A DNA stretch of 64,000 nucleotides from Lactococcus taiwanensis (GTDB taxonomy: Bacteria; Bacillota; Bacilli; Lactobacillales; Streptococcaceae): positions 124,001 to 188,000 of the forward strand of contig NZ_BNDT01000004.1 in the NCBI RefSeq assembly GCF_014905395.1, given 5' to 3'. Below are positions 36,276 through 45,240 of this stretch, one piece after another. The translations under genes were made by a program, and so were the position numbers. Within the stretch, counting starts at the first letter, position 1, and each line of letters starts with the position of its first letter. Under the pieces are notes generated by a model. The model worked only from the letters and a program-made list of their open reading frames with translations. It made no database searches and was not told the DNA's origin.

Positions 36276-36304
36276 ATTATACTTCTTTCCTATCATAATT
36301 GCAA
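36276..36304 (-). promoter_or_regulatory. Promoter of permease 1 leader
   Basis: Minus-strand -35 TTGCAA (36299-36304), 17-bp spacer, -10 TATAAT (36276-36281), about 27 bp before leader peptide B. Confidence 0.75.
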
Positions 36305-36325
36305 GAATTTACCAAATTTTCAACA

Positions 36326-36360
36326 AAAAAAGTTACTGACAGCTTGGTCAGTAACTTTTC
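36326..36360 (-). terminator. Terminator built from the dispersed palindrome, overlapping a stop codon
   Basis: AAAAGTTACTGAC-N6-GTCAGTAACTTTT (core 36336-36351) with flanking A/T runs. The last codons of the oxidoreductase (Lys-Ser-Tyr-stop) are encoded by the right arm. Confidence 0.85.
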
Positions 36361-37286
36361 ACATTATTTTCTTCTAACATTTGGGCAATAATTTCATGCG
36401 ACTTCAAAATGTTATGTTGTTTCATCTTATCCAAAAGCACATCACGGTTGCTACCATCAAAAGCTGCGACTGCCTCTACCATACCTGAGATTAAATGATC
36501 AAAGCCTCGATTATAAGTCGCCGACTGCCAGCCATTGATGCCATAAGTTTGACAAGCTGTACCACTCCGCTTTTCAAGTTCGGTCAACTCTGATAGACGC
36601 AGTGTTGCTGTCGGCGCTTCCACTACAAACTCTTCACTATAAGCGCCTGCTACAAGATTCATTGTCGCTAGTGCAGTCGTTGTCGCGGTTTCAACCATGA
36701 CTGTTGCTCGGGTTAGTTTACCTTCATCATCTAATTTGAGTGAGTGATGAATGTCTTCAATCTCGTCATCTAAAAGGTAAATCATTGTATCTAACGGATG
36801 GATAAAAATATCATACATTGTAAAACTCACATCATCACTCGCATTATTTGCCAAATTTTTACTCACTTTAATCATATTTTTGTGAGCGAGTGCTTTAAGT
36901 GGCGCAGTTTGCGGTGCAAAGCGGCGATTAAAAGCCACCACGAAAAGTACATTTTTTTCGGCTGCTAATTTCTGAAGAGCCCTTACCTCTTCTAAATTCT
37001 CAGAGACCGGTTTATCCATTAAAACAGGTACACCAGCACTAAGGTAACGTTTTGCTAATTCAAAGTGCTGAGCTGTAGCTGCATGGATAATGACTAAATC
37101 AACAGTCTCCAAAGCCGCCAAATCCTCTGTCGCATATTCAAATTTATATTGAGCTCTTATTTTTTCTGCACGCGCCCATTCTCTTGAATAAAGCACAAAA
37201 CGATGCTGAGCTTGCATGCTTGCGTAGACAGGAAGGTAAGCTTTACTGGCAATGTTAGATGTTGCACCAATTACTCCGATTATCAT
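36348..37286 (-). CDS. Gfo/Idh/MocA family NAD(P)-dependent oxidoreductase
   Basis: A 312-residue oxidoreductase. The N-terminal Rossmann fold begins MIIGVIGATSNIASKAYLPV; the sugar/polyol family signature MDKPVSEN follows near residues 92-99, and a GFO C-terminal alpha/beta domain makes up the rest. Related to the MviM/YceM-like group; substrate unknown. Its final codons lie within a terminator palindrome. It stands alone between thiN and the permease leaders. Confidence 0.85.
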   Translation of the reverse strand: MIIGVIGATSNIASKAYLPVYASMQAQHRFVLYSREWARAEKIRAQYKFEYATEDLAALETVDLVIIHAATAQHFELAKRYLSAGVPVLMDKPVSENLEEVRALQKLAAEKNVLFVVAFNRRFAPQTAPLKALAHKNMIKVSKNLANNASDDVSFTMYDIFIHPLDTMIYLLDDEIEDIHHSLKLDDEGKLTRATVMVETATTTALATMNLVAGAYSEEFVVEAPTATLRLSELTELEKRSGTACQTYGINGWQSATYNRGFDHLISGMVEAVAAFDGSNRDVLLDKMKQHNILKSHEIIAQMLEENNVKSY

Positions 37287-37385
37287 TTTAGGGCCTCTTC
37301 ATTCTAATATAACTCATTCTATTTTATCATTTTCTTAGGCAAAAAAGACAAATAAGCAAGCGTTATCAAAAAAGCTTTTCTCTAA

Positions 37386-38021
37386 TTAGAATTTTCTTCC
37401 ATCACCCGAATAGATGACCATGACCATCCCACGCTCCAACGAAACCGTCATTTGTGAGCTGGTAAATTCATTACTAGCATAGATCGGGCTAAAATTTTCC
37501 TCCGGCTTTAAGGGATATTTAGCCCCTTCAATGGCTAATGTGTCCTCACTCCCCATCTGTACAAAGCCAATATACTTATAACGCTCGATTTTAGGAAGTT
37601 GATGTTTCCCCGGCAAAAGATAACGGACCAAGTTCTGTTGATCAAATAATGTAATATGGGGAGCAAGACTTTGATATTTAGGACGTTGCACCAAAAAAAC
37701 ATTCGTTAATAAATGATCCAACCGCCCCCCTAGCGCTCCCATAATCGTCAACTCGGCCTTACTAAAATGCTCTAAAACATAATCTAACGCTACTTCTAAA
37801 TCTGTTTCATCTTTTTCAGCGGGTAATTTAATAAGTGCTTTTGTATCTTGCACAATGCGCTCATATTCCTTTTGATCAACCGAATCAAAATCTCCCACAG
37901 CAAGATCAACTTGAATACCTTGTTTTATCAAAAAAAGGCTGCCGCGATCGACACCGATATATTTGTCATAAGTTTCTTCGATAACACAATCGGGTAAGCC
38001 TGCTACGATTAGTACTTTCAT
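37386..38021 (-). CDS. thiN: Thiamine pyrophosphokinase
   Basis: A 211-residue enzyme that makes thiamine diphosphate from thiamine and ATP. The typical acidic and glycine motifs are present: GVDRGSLFLI, AVGDFDSV, LPAEKDETDLEVAL and ALGGRLDHLLTN. Length is normal. In many Firmicutes thiN follows rsgA and rpe, but here it is next to an uncharacterised 140-residue protein gene 22 bp upstream, with which it is probably co-transcribed. Confidence 0.92.
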   Translation of the reverse strand: MKVLIVAGLPDCVIEETYDKYIGVDRGSLFLIKQGIQVDLAVGDFDSVDQKEYERIVQDTKALIKLPAEKDETDLEVALDYVLEHFSKAELTIMGALGGRLDHLLTNVFLVQRPKYQSLAPHITLFDQQNLVRYLLPGKHQLPKIERYKYIGFVQMGSEDTLAIEGAKYPLKPEENFSPIYASNEFTSSQMTVSLERGMVMVIYSGDGRKF

Positions 38022-38043
38022 TACTGCCCTTATTTCCTCTACT

Positions 38044-38466
38044 CTATTTCGTCTTAAGACTCAACTTCACCTCTAAGTGAACTTCTTTAAGAATATTTTG
38101 AACCATTTTAAGATATTCTCGGTCCTGATACAGCGCTTCTTGCAAATATCCCTTCTCATAGTAGTGTTCACAAAGTTGGGTAAAGATCTGATGATACTGT
38201 TTGACTTCATGCATAGCCCCTGTCATATAGGCGTGCGCATGATCTACAAATGAAACAATCATCAGCTCATCATCGATAGTAGCCTCTGCCGTTTGTATTT
38301 TATCATGGCTTTCCATGACAAACTCACTAACAAAACCTTCAATAAAGGTACACTCAAAAGTCCGATAATCGCTGGAATTATAACGTTCACGAAATTTATC
38401 GATCAATTCTTCTGCAAAGTGGGCCAGTTCTTGATTTTCATTGCCTGCTTCTTTCAATCCAATCAT
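38044..38466 (-). CDS. Uncharacterised 140-residue protein
   Basis: A soluble, acidic, alpha-helical protein with no family I recognise. It has many His and Tyr residues around the middle (SFVDHAHAYMTGAMHEVKQYH) and a helix-forming C-terminus. No signal peptide or membrane segment. It lies just upstream of thiN. The start ATG has only a GGGAGAAATAGC region before it, a moderate ribosome-binding site. Confidence 0.65.
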   Translation of the reverse strand: MIGLKEAGNENQELAHFAEELIDKFRERYNSSDYRTFECTFIEGFVSEFVMESHDKIQTAEATIDDELMIVSFVDHAHAYMTGAMHEVKQYHQIFTQLCEHYYEKGYLQEALYQDREYLKMVQNILKEVHLEVKLSLKTK

Positions 38467-38549
38467 GCTATTTCTCCCTTTTCTTAATTATACCAAAAAG
38501 AACATCTTAAAAAGAAAAACTCCTCTTACTTAAAAGAGAAGTTATAAGC

Positions 38550-39893
38550 TTAAGGATGAATACGATTAATCATACGTGGGAATGGAATAGCTTCACGGAT
38601 ATGTTCTGTCCCTGCCACGAAAGTAACCATACGTTCTAATCCAAGACCAAAGCCTGCATGAGGAACTGAACCGAATTTTCGTAGCTCCAAATACCACTCA
38701 TAATCCTTTGGATCTAAACCAAAATCAACAATTTTTTGCAAGAGCACTTCATAGTCTGTTTCCCGCTCAGAACCACCGATAATTTCACCATAACCTTCTG
38801 GCGCCAAAAGGTCTGCACAGAGTACACGCTCTGGATTACCTGGTACTGGGCGCATGTAGAAGGCTTTAAAGCTTGCAGGATAGTTAACAACAAAAGTTGG
38901 TACGCCATAGAAGTTAGAGAGCCATGTTTCATGAGGGCTACCAAAATCATCCCCATGTTCTACGTGCTCATAATCCGTATCTTCATCATTTTCATGCGCC
39001 TGTAATAAATCAATCGCATCATCATAAGACACGCGCATAAATGGAGTATCAACATATTTTTGTAACTTGCTGATATCACGTTCCAAAGTTTCAAGGGCAT
39101 AAGCAGCATTATCCAAAACTCCTTGAATCATATGTTTTACATAGGCTTCTTGAATATCCAAAGATTCATCATGCGTTACAAAAGGATACTCAGCATCCAT
39201 CATCCAAAACTCTGTCAAATGACGACGTGTTTTTGATTTTTCAGCACGGAAGACAGGTCCAAAGTCAAAGACACGACCAAGTGCCATTGCACCAGCTTCA
39301 AGATAGAGCTGACCTGATTGTGACAAGAAAGCAGGGTTGCCAAAATAATCCGTTTCAAAAAGTTCTGTAGTATTTTCCGCAGCATTTCCAGAAAGGATTG
39401 GGCTGTCAAATTTGATGAAACCATTCTTATCAAAGAAGTCATAGCTAGCATAAATAATCGCATTACGGATTTGCATGATAGCCATTTGGCGTTTTGAGCG
39501 CAACCAAAGATGACGGTTATCTAGCAAAAACTCTACGCCGTGTTCCTTCGGAGTGATTGGATAATCATGAGAATGACCAATCACTTCTAAGTCAGTCACA
39601 TCAAGTTCATAACCAAACTTAGAGCGAGCGTCTTCTTTGACCACACCAGTCACATAAACAGATGTTTCTTGAGAAAGGTGTTTAATTTCATCAAACTTAG
39701 CTGTTCCTGCTTCTTCACCAAACTTTTCAATCATATTTGGTTTGAAAACCACTGCTTGGAAAAAAGCAGTTCCATCACGGAGCTGAAGAAATTGGAGTTT
39801 ACCTTTACCTGATTTATCGGCAAGCCATGCACCGATTTTTACCGTTTCACCAACATGTTTTTTCACATCGATGATAGAGATTAAGTCTTTCAT
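38550..39893 (-). CDS. asnS: Asparaginyl-tRNA synthetase
   Basis: A 447-residue class IIb synthetase that charges tRNA-Asn. An OB-fold anticodon-binding domain covers residues 1-110. Motif 2 is [20 protein letters not shown] and motif 3 is [12 protein letters not shown]. Length is standard. The ATG follows AGAAGGACTTATTT. No T-box element is visible upstream. asnS-aspB-tseB-dinG is a known Firmicute cluster, here with a small gene in between. Confidence 0.97.
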   Translation of the reverse strand: MKDLISIIDVKKHVGETVKIGAWLADKSGKGKLQFLQLRDGTAFFQAVVFKPNMIEKFGEEAGTAKFDEIKHLSQETSVYVTGVVKEDARSKFGYELDVTDLEVIGHSHDYPITPKEHGVEFLLDNRHLWLRSKRQMAIMQIRNAIIYASYDFFDKNGFIKFDSPILSGNAAENTTELFETDYFGNPAFLSQSGQLYLEAGAMALGRVFDFGPVFRAEKSKTRRHLTEFWMMDAEYPFVTHDESLDIQEAYVKHMIQGVLDNAAYALETLERDISKLQKYVDTPFMRVSYDDAIDLLQAHENDEDTDYEHVEHGDDFGSPHETWLSNFYGVPTFVVNYPASFKAFYMRPVPGNPERVLCADLLAPEGYGEIIGGSERETDYEVLLQKIVDFGLDPKDYEWYLELRKFGSVPHAGFGLGLERMVTFVAGTEHIREAIPFPRMINRIHP

Positions 39894-40075
39894 AAATAAG
39901 TCCTTCTATAATTTTTTTGATTTCATAATAGCTATAATAAAAAATGAAAAAATACCAAGGTACTGTCCATAAGAGGTTGGAACGCCATTTTTGACAGACC
40001 TATCACTCCTTTTTACCTTGCTCATCTTCTATTGCATGAGTAGCGAAAGTATTTTTTCTTGGGATATGCCCATGT

Positions 40076-40402
40076 CTAACGTTTATCAGTCGTCAACTTT
40101 TCTTCCCAGATTTCTTTTAAGGTTTTCAAATCTTCCTTGAATGCTTGGGGACTTTGTAACTCATCTTTTTTGAGTTCTTCGAGTACTTCTAACTCGAAAT
40201 CAGCGGTCTTGGCTGCTTTTTCAATCGCATAAGGCAAACCAAGTCCCGTTTTTTTAGCAAATTGAAAGCGATTTTTGATTCCTGCCAAATCTGGGGCAAT
40301 GTCAAGATAGCGCTCGTTGGTCCTTAAATTTTTATAAGCAACCACTGCTCCAATTTTTTCTGAGTGTTTATAGTTAGCTTTAGCTTCTTTTTTATCAACC
40401 AT
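40076..40402 (-). CDS. Conserved small protein, possibly a degenerate GIY-YIG fold
   Basis: A 108-residue soluble, lysine-rich protein. GAVVAYKNLRTNERYLDIAPDL followed by a helix region could be a GIY-YIG-like core that has lost the second Tyr-Ile-Gly motif; this is a weak resemblance. Its start overlaps the aspB stop by eight bases, so the two are translated together. No role can be assigned. Confidence 0.6.
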   Translation of the reverse strand: MVDKKEAKANYKHSEKIGAVVAYKNLRTNERYLDIAPDLAGIKNRFQFAKKTGLGLPYAIEKAAKTADFELEVLEELKKDELQSPQAFKEDLKTLKEIWEEKLTTDKR

Positions 40403-41579
40403 TATTCATCCAATCTTTCAAGCGTTGCACTGCCTTTTCCAGATTTTCTAAACTAGTAGCATAGCTCAAGCGTACATTCTCGGGTGAACCAAAGCCTTCC
40501 CCCGTTACTAAAGCCACACCCGCTTCTTCTAAAATCGCTGTGGTAAAAGCAGTGACATCACTGAACCCTTTAAGTTCCATTGCTTTGGTGACTTTAGGAA
40601 AGAGGTAGAAAGCGCCATTCGGTTTAACCACTTCAAAACCTGGGACTTCTAAGAGCTGATTATAAATTTTATTGAGCCGTTCTTCAAAAGCCCTGTGCAT
40701 TTGATCAAAAGCCGTATCACTACCTCGGAAAGCTTCGATAGCCGCATATTGAGCAACTGCTGTCGGATTAGAAGTGGTTTGACTAGCAGTTTTAGTCATC
40801 GCAGCAATGATTTCAGGATCCCCCACAGCTACACCGATACGCCACCCTGTCATTGCAAATGTTTTTGACACCCCATTGATGATGGTCGTGCGCTGACGAA
40901 TAGCTTTGGACAAGCTTGAAATAGCTGTAAATTCAGCTCCATTGTAAACGAGTCGATGATAGATATCATCTGCTAAAATCAGAAGATCATTTTCTACCGC
41001 CCACTCCCCTATTTCTTCCAGTTCTTTTTTAGTATAGATCATTCCTGTAGGATTAGAAGGTGAATTCAGCAGTAAAATCTTAGTTTTAGCTGTACGCGCT
41101 TGTTCAAGTTGCGCCACCGTGACTTTAAAATGGTTCTCTTGCTTTGCTTCTACGATTACTGGTGTCCCTTGAGCCATCTTGACTTGATCGACATAGGAGA
41201 CCCAATAAGGTGCTGGGATAATCACTTCATCTCCGGGATCTATCGTTGCCATAAAGTAGGCATAGAGCGCAAATTTCGCCCCTGCTGTTACCAAAATTTG
41301 CGGTGTGTCAATCGAATAACCATAAAAATTTTCCCAATACTTTTGTACTGCTGTTTTGAGAGCAGGAAGCCCTCCCACCTGTGTATAAAAGCTTGCCGAA
41401 CCATTCTTGATTGCTTCTATTGCTGCCTCACCAATTTTTTTAGGCGTTGGGAAATCAGGCTGTCCAAGGGTTAAATCGATAATATCTCGCCCTTGGGCTT
41501 TCAATTTTTTGGCCCGGTTGGCCGCCGCCAAGGTGACCGACTCATCCATCTTTAATACAAAATCAGAACTCTTTTTCAT
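40395..41579 (-). CDS. aspB: Aspartate aminotransferase family protein
   Basis: A 394-residue class I PLP-dependent aminotransferase that exchanges amino groups between aspartate and 2-oxoglutarate. The PLP-lysine motif is INGVSKTFAMTGWRIG and the NPTG substrate loop is SPSNPTGMIYT. It belongs to the AspB (Bacillus) branch. It overlaps the tseB stop by four bases and the next gene by eight. Its position beside asnS fits aspartate/asparagine metabolism. Confidence 0.93.
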   Translation of the reverse strand: MKKSSDFVLKMDESVTLAAANRAKKLKAQGRDIIDLTLGQPDFPTPKKIGEAAIEAIKNGSASFYTQVGGLPALKTAVQKYWENFYGYSIDTPQILVTAGAKFALYAYFMATIDPGDEVIIPAPYWVSYVDQVKMAQGTPVIVEAKQENHFKVTVAQLEQARTAKTKILLLNSPSNPTGMIYTKKELEEIGEWAVENDLLILADDIYHRLVYNGAEFTAISSLSKAIRQRTTIINGVSKTFAMTGWRIGVAVGDPEIIAAMTKTASQTTSNPTAVAQYAAIEAFRGSDTAFDQMHRAFEERLNKIYNQLLEVPGFEVVKPNGAFYLFPKVTKAMELKGFSDVTAFTTAILEEAGVALVTGEGFGSPENVRLSYATSLENLEKAVQRLKDWMNNG

Positions 41580-42019
41580 AGTAACTCTTTTCCTGACTTA
41601 AAGTCATACACTTTAAAACCATCGCTATTATTCACTTCCCAAGCTGGTTGACCTTGATAGAGGGCGAGAACTACCGACTGCGTCTTTTGACTAGTCAAAG
41701 TCGTTGGTGAAACGCCATCTGCTAATCTTACTACCGTGATTTTTCCCGATTTTTTAGGAATCAGCACCCCAATCTCTTGCTTTGAGCTATCTAACCCTAC
41801 GACCGAGTAGGTTGTCGTGTCAGTAGTCGCAATATCAAAAGCCGTTGCCGTTTTTAAGTCTGTTTTTTGTTGAGCAATGGCAATGGCTTGCTTACGGCCT
41901 GATTGGTAGGGCGTCAAACTTCTCCAAAAGAAAAAGGCAATCGCCAAATAAAGCGCCACTATAACTGTTAGAATCCCGATAATGATCTGCGAATGACGTG
42001 TCATTTTTCGCTTTCTCAT
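41576..42019 (-). CDS. tseB: YpmB/TseB-like membrane-anchored DUF5590 protein
   Basis: A 147-residue protein with one N-terminal transmembrane helix (IIIGILTVIVALYLAIAFFFW) and an outside domain of the DUF5590 type, ending AWEVNNSDGFKVYDFKSGKELL. In B. subtilis the homologue (YpmB/TseB) works with PBP2A in cell elongation and lies in dinG-ypmA-ypmB-aspB, the same synteny. The start used is ATG 42017-42019 (MRKRKM); the frame extends 18 codons upstream to a GTG without a good site. Confidence 0.8.
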   Translation of the reverse strand: MRKRKMTRHSQIIIGILTVIVALYLAIAFFFWRSLTPYQSGRKQAIAIAQQKTDLKTATAFDIATTDTTTYSVVGLDSSKQEIGVLIPKKSGKITVVRLADGVSPTTLTSQKTQSVVLALYQGQPAWEVNNSDGFKVYDFKSGKELL

Positions 42020-42101
42020 ATTTTTTCTTCTTTCAAGCTTTGCACAGCATATAAAAGCTGCGCTTTTTTCCACTTTTTATAGGCTGTGGTATTACGTATC
42101 A

Positions 42102-44504
42102 TTATATCAAAAATTTCTTGATTTCGCTGACTGTATCAAGCAAGTTTAGCATTTTTACAGGGAGCGCTTCAGCGAGATTTCTGCGCATGCGTTTAGCGTA
42201 AGATTTTCCTGCCAAACGATTATCTAAAACAATCACACTAGAATATTGATTGCGTCTACGATTGACACGACCAATAGCTTGTCTCAACTTTAAAGTAGCC
42301 ATGGGAACATTGAAATCATAGAAAGGATTCTCAAATTTTTGAGCATATTTCTTCGTTAAAATGTCATCTGGTGTGGCAAAAGGGAGACGTGGAATAACGA
42401 GCAAAAGCTGATTCTGCTTATCAAAATCTACTCCTTCCCAGAAGGAGCCTAAGCCAAGAAGAATTTTACTTTCTCCCTTATCAAATTTTTTCTTGAGCTG
42501 AGCTGGTGTGCCATTGATATCTTGCGCTAAAATTTCGAACCCATCGGCAGACATTTTTTCCGCTACAAAAGTTAGAGCAATCTTTGAGGTAAAAAGTACA
42601 ACCATTGGTAACTCAAGGCGCGCAAGCTCAGCTAAGGTCGATGCAGTGTAGTCTGCATAATCCACTACACTTAAATTTTTGATATTTGGTGCATCCGTCA
42701 AGGCGATTAATTCTTGATTGGGTACGGGATGTCCATCAATTTTGAAAAAGCGATAATCCGCGAAACCAAGCAACTCAGGAAAAGAAGGCTTATCTTTTGA
42801 AAGAGATAGTGTAGCCCCAATCATCATCAACTTGATTGCTTGTGGAATCAGCTGAGCAAAATTATAAAAATCTCTCGTACTGGCAAAAAGCTGTCCGTTT
42901 TCTCGCCAGACAATCTGTTGCTCATCCTCTAAAAATGCTGACAGCTCTGTCAGTCCTAATTCTTGAGCATCCATTTTAATTTTAGGCAAATCAAGCTCTT
43001 TCTTATTGAGCTGGTAAACTAAACTTTCTTGCAAACGTTTGATCAGTTGAGGGTTTTCACTGACGGCTGCATCAATTTTGACCAGTTCGTCAGCGATTTT
43101 TAGACTACGCTGGCCCGCGCTTTCCATGATTGGAAACAATTGCTGCGCCTCATCGACCACAAGCACCCGCTCCTCAAGGAATGTCTCGGGATAATCCGCC
43201 AGACGCTCAATTAGATAAGCGTGGTTGACCACTTTTATTGGAGCAACCTCCGCTTCTTTCTGGGCTTTCAGCCAAAAATCTTGCTCATAATGAAATTGTT
43301 TAGGGTTAACATAGCCATCATGACAAATGCTTGCAAAATAATCAGCATTCGTCATGACTTTAGAGAGTTCATCAAGTTCTCCCGTACTTGTCTGGGTCAA
43401 CCAAATCAGTACCTTCATTTTGAAAATCTCAAAATTTTTCCCATCCGTGTCATTGAGTAAAAGCTTGGAAAATTTTGTGAGCGAAATATAATTCTGCGTC
43501 CCAACGATTTTGGCCATCTTCACACCAAAAACTTCTTCTAACCGCGGGGCAACATCGTGCAGAAGTTGTTTCTGCAAAACCTTTGTCGCTGTGGAAATTA
43601 CAATTTTTTTACCCTGCGCCAAGAGAGGCAGCAGATAACCATAAGTTTTCCCCAGCCCCGTTGGTGCTTCCAAAAAAGATGGCTGTGGAAAAGCGAGTTC
43701 TTTTTGGATCAAGTGGGCTAATTTTTCTTGTTTGGTCCGTGGACTAAGTCCTAGCTTGTGGATATTTTCAGAAAAATCTGCTGACAGCTCTGTCAGTAGC
43801 GGGCTTTGGCTAGCGAGAGTGCCTTTTTTTCTGACCAGCTCCCCTTTAGGAACACATTTTGTAGCAATATTGTGGACAATCTTTAAACCCGCTGGAGCCA
43901 GCTCCGTTTTTTCCAACTGCTCTTGTAAAAATAATTTGGTTTCAAAAAGTAAGTTATCCGCATGCCGCAATAATTCTTCAAGTACAACACGTGGAAGCGC
44001 ACGAATTTTTTCTTGAATCTTTAATAAAAGCTCAGCTGTTGCGTAAGCATCAGATAGGGCCGCGTGAGGATGTTCATGAGAGAGATGTAAATGCTCACTC
44101 AGCGCTTCTAAGCCATATTTATCAAAAGTTGGAAAAAAGACCCGCGCTAAATCGACTGTATCCACCCGAGGCATCTCGTTAAACTCCAAGCCTGCCATAA
44201 AAAAACTTTTTTCTAAAAGCCCATAGTCAAAACGGGCATTGTGCGCAACAAAAACACAGTCCGTTAAAATCTCCCGGACTTCGCCCGCAATCTCAGAAAA
44301 ATCAGGAGCAACACTTAGGCGCTTATCTGACAGCCCCGTCAGCTCACTGATTCTTGGTAGTAAAGTTTCATGAGGGTTCACATCAGTCGAAAAAGTCCCC
44401 ACAATCCGGCCTTCTTCCACCAAGGCAATCCCTATCTGAATAATTTTATTTTCACTACTATGAGCATCGGTCGCTTCCAGATCCACCACAGCATATCGAG
44501 TCAT
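42102..44504 (-). CDS. dinG: DinG family helicase with N-terminal 3'-5' exonuclease domain
   Basis: An 800-residue protein. Residues 1-170 are a DnaQ-like DEDDh exonuclease (VVDLEATD at the start, HNARFDYGLL, HEHPHAALSDAYATAELLL). The rest is an XPD/DinG-type helicase with Walker A APTGLGKTYGYLLP near residue 275, the motif II variant DEAQ (VVDEAQQLFP) and motif VI QAIGRVNRR. This exonuclease-helicase arrangement is normal for Gram-positive DinG, whose iron-sulphur cysteines are often absent. Three palindrome copies lie in the gene. Confidence 0.93.
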   Translation of the reverse strand: MTRYAVVDLEATDAHSSENKIIQIGIALVEEGRIVGTFSTDVNPHETLLPRISELTGLSDKRLSVAPDFSEIAGEVREILTDCVFVAHNARFDYGLLEKSFFMAGLEFNEMPRVDTVDLARVFFPTFDKYGLEALSEHLHLSHEHPHAALSDAYATAELLLKIQEKIRALPRVVLEELLRHADNLLFETKLFLQEQLEKTELAPAGLKIVHNIATKCVPKGELVRKKGTLASQSPLLTELSADFSENIHKLGLSPRTKQEKLAHLIQKELAFPQPSFLEAPTGLGKTYGYLLPLLAQGKKIVISTATKVLQKQLLHDVAPRLEEVFGVKMAKIVGTQNYISLTKFSKLLLNDTDGKNFEIFKMKVLIWLTQTSTGELDELSKVMTNADYFASICHDGYVNPKQFHYEQDFWLKAQKEAEVAPIKVVNHAYLIERLADYPETFLEERVLVVDEAQQLFPIMESAGQRSLKIADELVKIDAAVSENPQLIKRLQESLVYQLNKKELDLPKIKMDAQELGLTELSAFLEDEQQIVWRENGQLFASTRDFYNFAQLIPQAIKLMMIGATLSLSKDKPSFPELLGFADYRFFKIDGHPVPNQELIALTDAPNIKNLSVVDYADYTASTLAELARLELPMVVLFTSKIALTFVAEKMSADGFEILAQDINGTPAQLKKKFDKGESKILLGLGSFWEGVDFDKQNQLLLVIPRLPFATPDDILTKKYAQKFENPFYDFNVPMATLKLRQAIGRVNRRRNQYSSVIVLDNRLAGKSYAKRMRRNLAEALPVKMLNLLDTVSEIKKFLI

Positions 44505-44601
44505 ATTTTCTCACCTATTTCTTACAGTTTTCTAAAGTCCTCATGATTCGCATGTCAAAGTGCTGTAAGCTAAAGCTTTAAGCTGGCACACCTTGTCATT
44601 T

Positions 44602-44627
44602 TTTTACTGACAGATTCGTCAGTAAAA
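44602..44627. repeat. Dispersed palindrome copy in the dinG/uspA divergent region
   Basis: TTTTACTGAC-N6-GTCAGTAAAA (core 44607-44622) between the divergent dinG and uspA genes. It cannot end either gene's transcript, so it is not a terminator in this place. Confidence 0.85.
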
Positions 44628-44696
44628 TTTTATTCGTAACCTTCAGAAATTCACTCTAACAATTATACCATATTCCACCAAAGCAGCAGTTTTCTT

Positions 44697-44725
44697 TTTA
44701 CAAATGAACAAAATAAGAGTAAAAT
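44697..44725 (+). promoter_or_regulatory. uspA promoter
   Basis: -35 TTTACA (44697-44702), 17-bp spacer, -10 TAAAAT (44720-44725), about 38 bp upstream of the start codon. Confidence 0.65.
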
Positions 44726-44762
44726 TAAAATATAAACAAATGAATTGATGGAGGAGTCGCCT

Positions 44763-45200
44763 ATGTTAGACAACTATAAAAAAATCCTTGTTGGTCTTGA
44801 TGGTTCCGTAGAAGCTACTAAAGCCTTTGATAAAGCTGTTGCTACTGCTATTCGTAACGATGCTGAACTGGTCATTGCCAATATTATTGACCTCCGTGCC
44901 TTCCAATCGATCTCAGCTTATGACTCTGTTGTAGCTGATGACACGCATAAAGGTGCTGAAAATCTCATCCGCGACTTTGCAGAAGAAGCAAAAAAAGCGG
45001 GTGTGAAAAACGTTAAAACACGTGTGGAATTTGGTTCACCAAAAATCATGCTTGGTCAAACCCTACCAAAAGAAGAAAACATTAACCTTATTGTTCTTGG
45101 AGCAACTGGTCTTTCTTACATTGAAAGAATTTTCATTGGATCCGTTGCCGATTACATCATTAAGAATGCACCGTGCGACGTCCTCGTAGTTCGCGACTAA
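44763..45200 (+). CDS. Universal stress protein, UspA family
   Basis: A 145-residue cytoplasmic protein: KKILVGLDGSVEATKAFDKA at the start, VIANIIDLRAFQ, and the ATP-binding motif LGATGLSYIERIFIGSVADYI near the end. Such proteins bind ATP and accumulate in stress. The ATG at 44763 (MLDNYKK) follows GGAGG. An ATG six codons upstream lies on top of that site and is less likely. Confidence 0.93.
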   Translation: MLDNYKKILVGLDGSVEATKAFDKAVATAIRNDAELVIANIIDLRAFQSISAYDSVVADDTHKGAENLIRDFAEEAKKAGVKNVKTRVEFGSPKIMLGQTLPKEENINLIVLGATGLSYIERIFIGSVADYIIKNAPCDVLVVRD

Positions 45201-45203
45201 AAC

Positions 45204-45236
45204 GAAAAAAAGGAGCCTTAAACTGCTCCTTTTTTA
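45204..45236. terminator. Bidirectional terminator uspA / tyrosine phosphatase
   Basis: AAAAAGGAGC and GCTCCTTTTT around an 8-base loop, between the converging uspA and phosphatase genes. Confidence 0.85.
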
Positions 45237-45240
45237 TTTG

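Noticed and set aside
39906-40025. Minus-strand 39-codon frame before asnS with a hydrophobic C-terminus
   Set aside because: Rare codons (AGG), weak ribosome-binding site, overlaps the asnS ribosome-binding site. Most likely chance.
39900-40075. T-box or other tRNA-sensing leader before asnS
   Set aside because: No AGGGTGGAACCGCG-like box and no good terminator.
43025-43055. Degenerate palindrome-like site in dinG (ACTGACGGCTGCATCAAT)
   Set aside because: Two mismatches in the right half of the core; left out of the count.
44327-44342. Palindrome copy in the dinG exonuclease region
   Set aside because: Counted in the family because the core is exact, but it encodes the conserved ELTG-type motif, so this copy alone could be explained by protein constraint.
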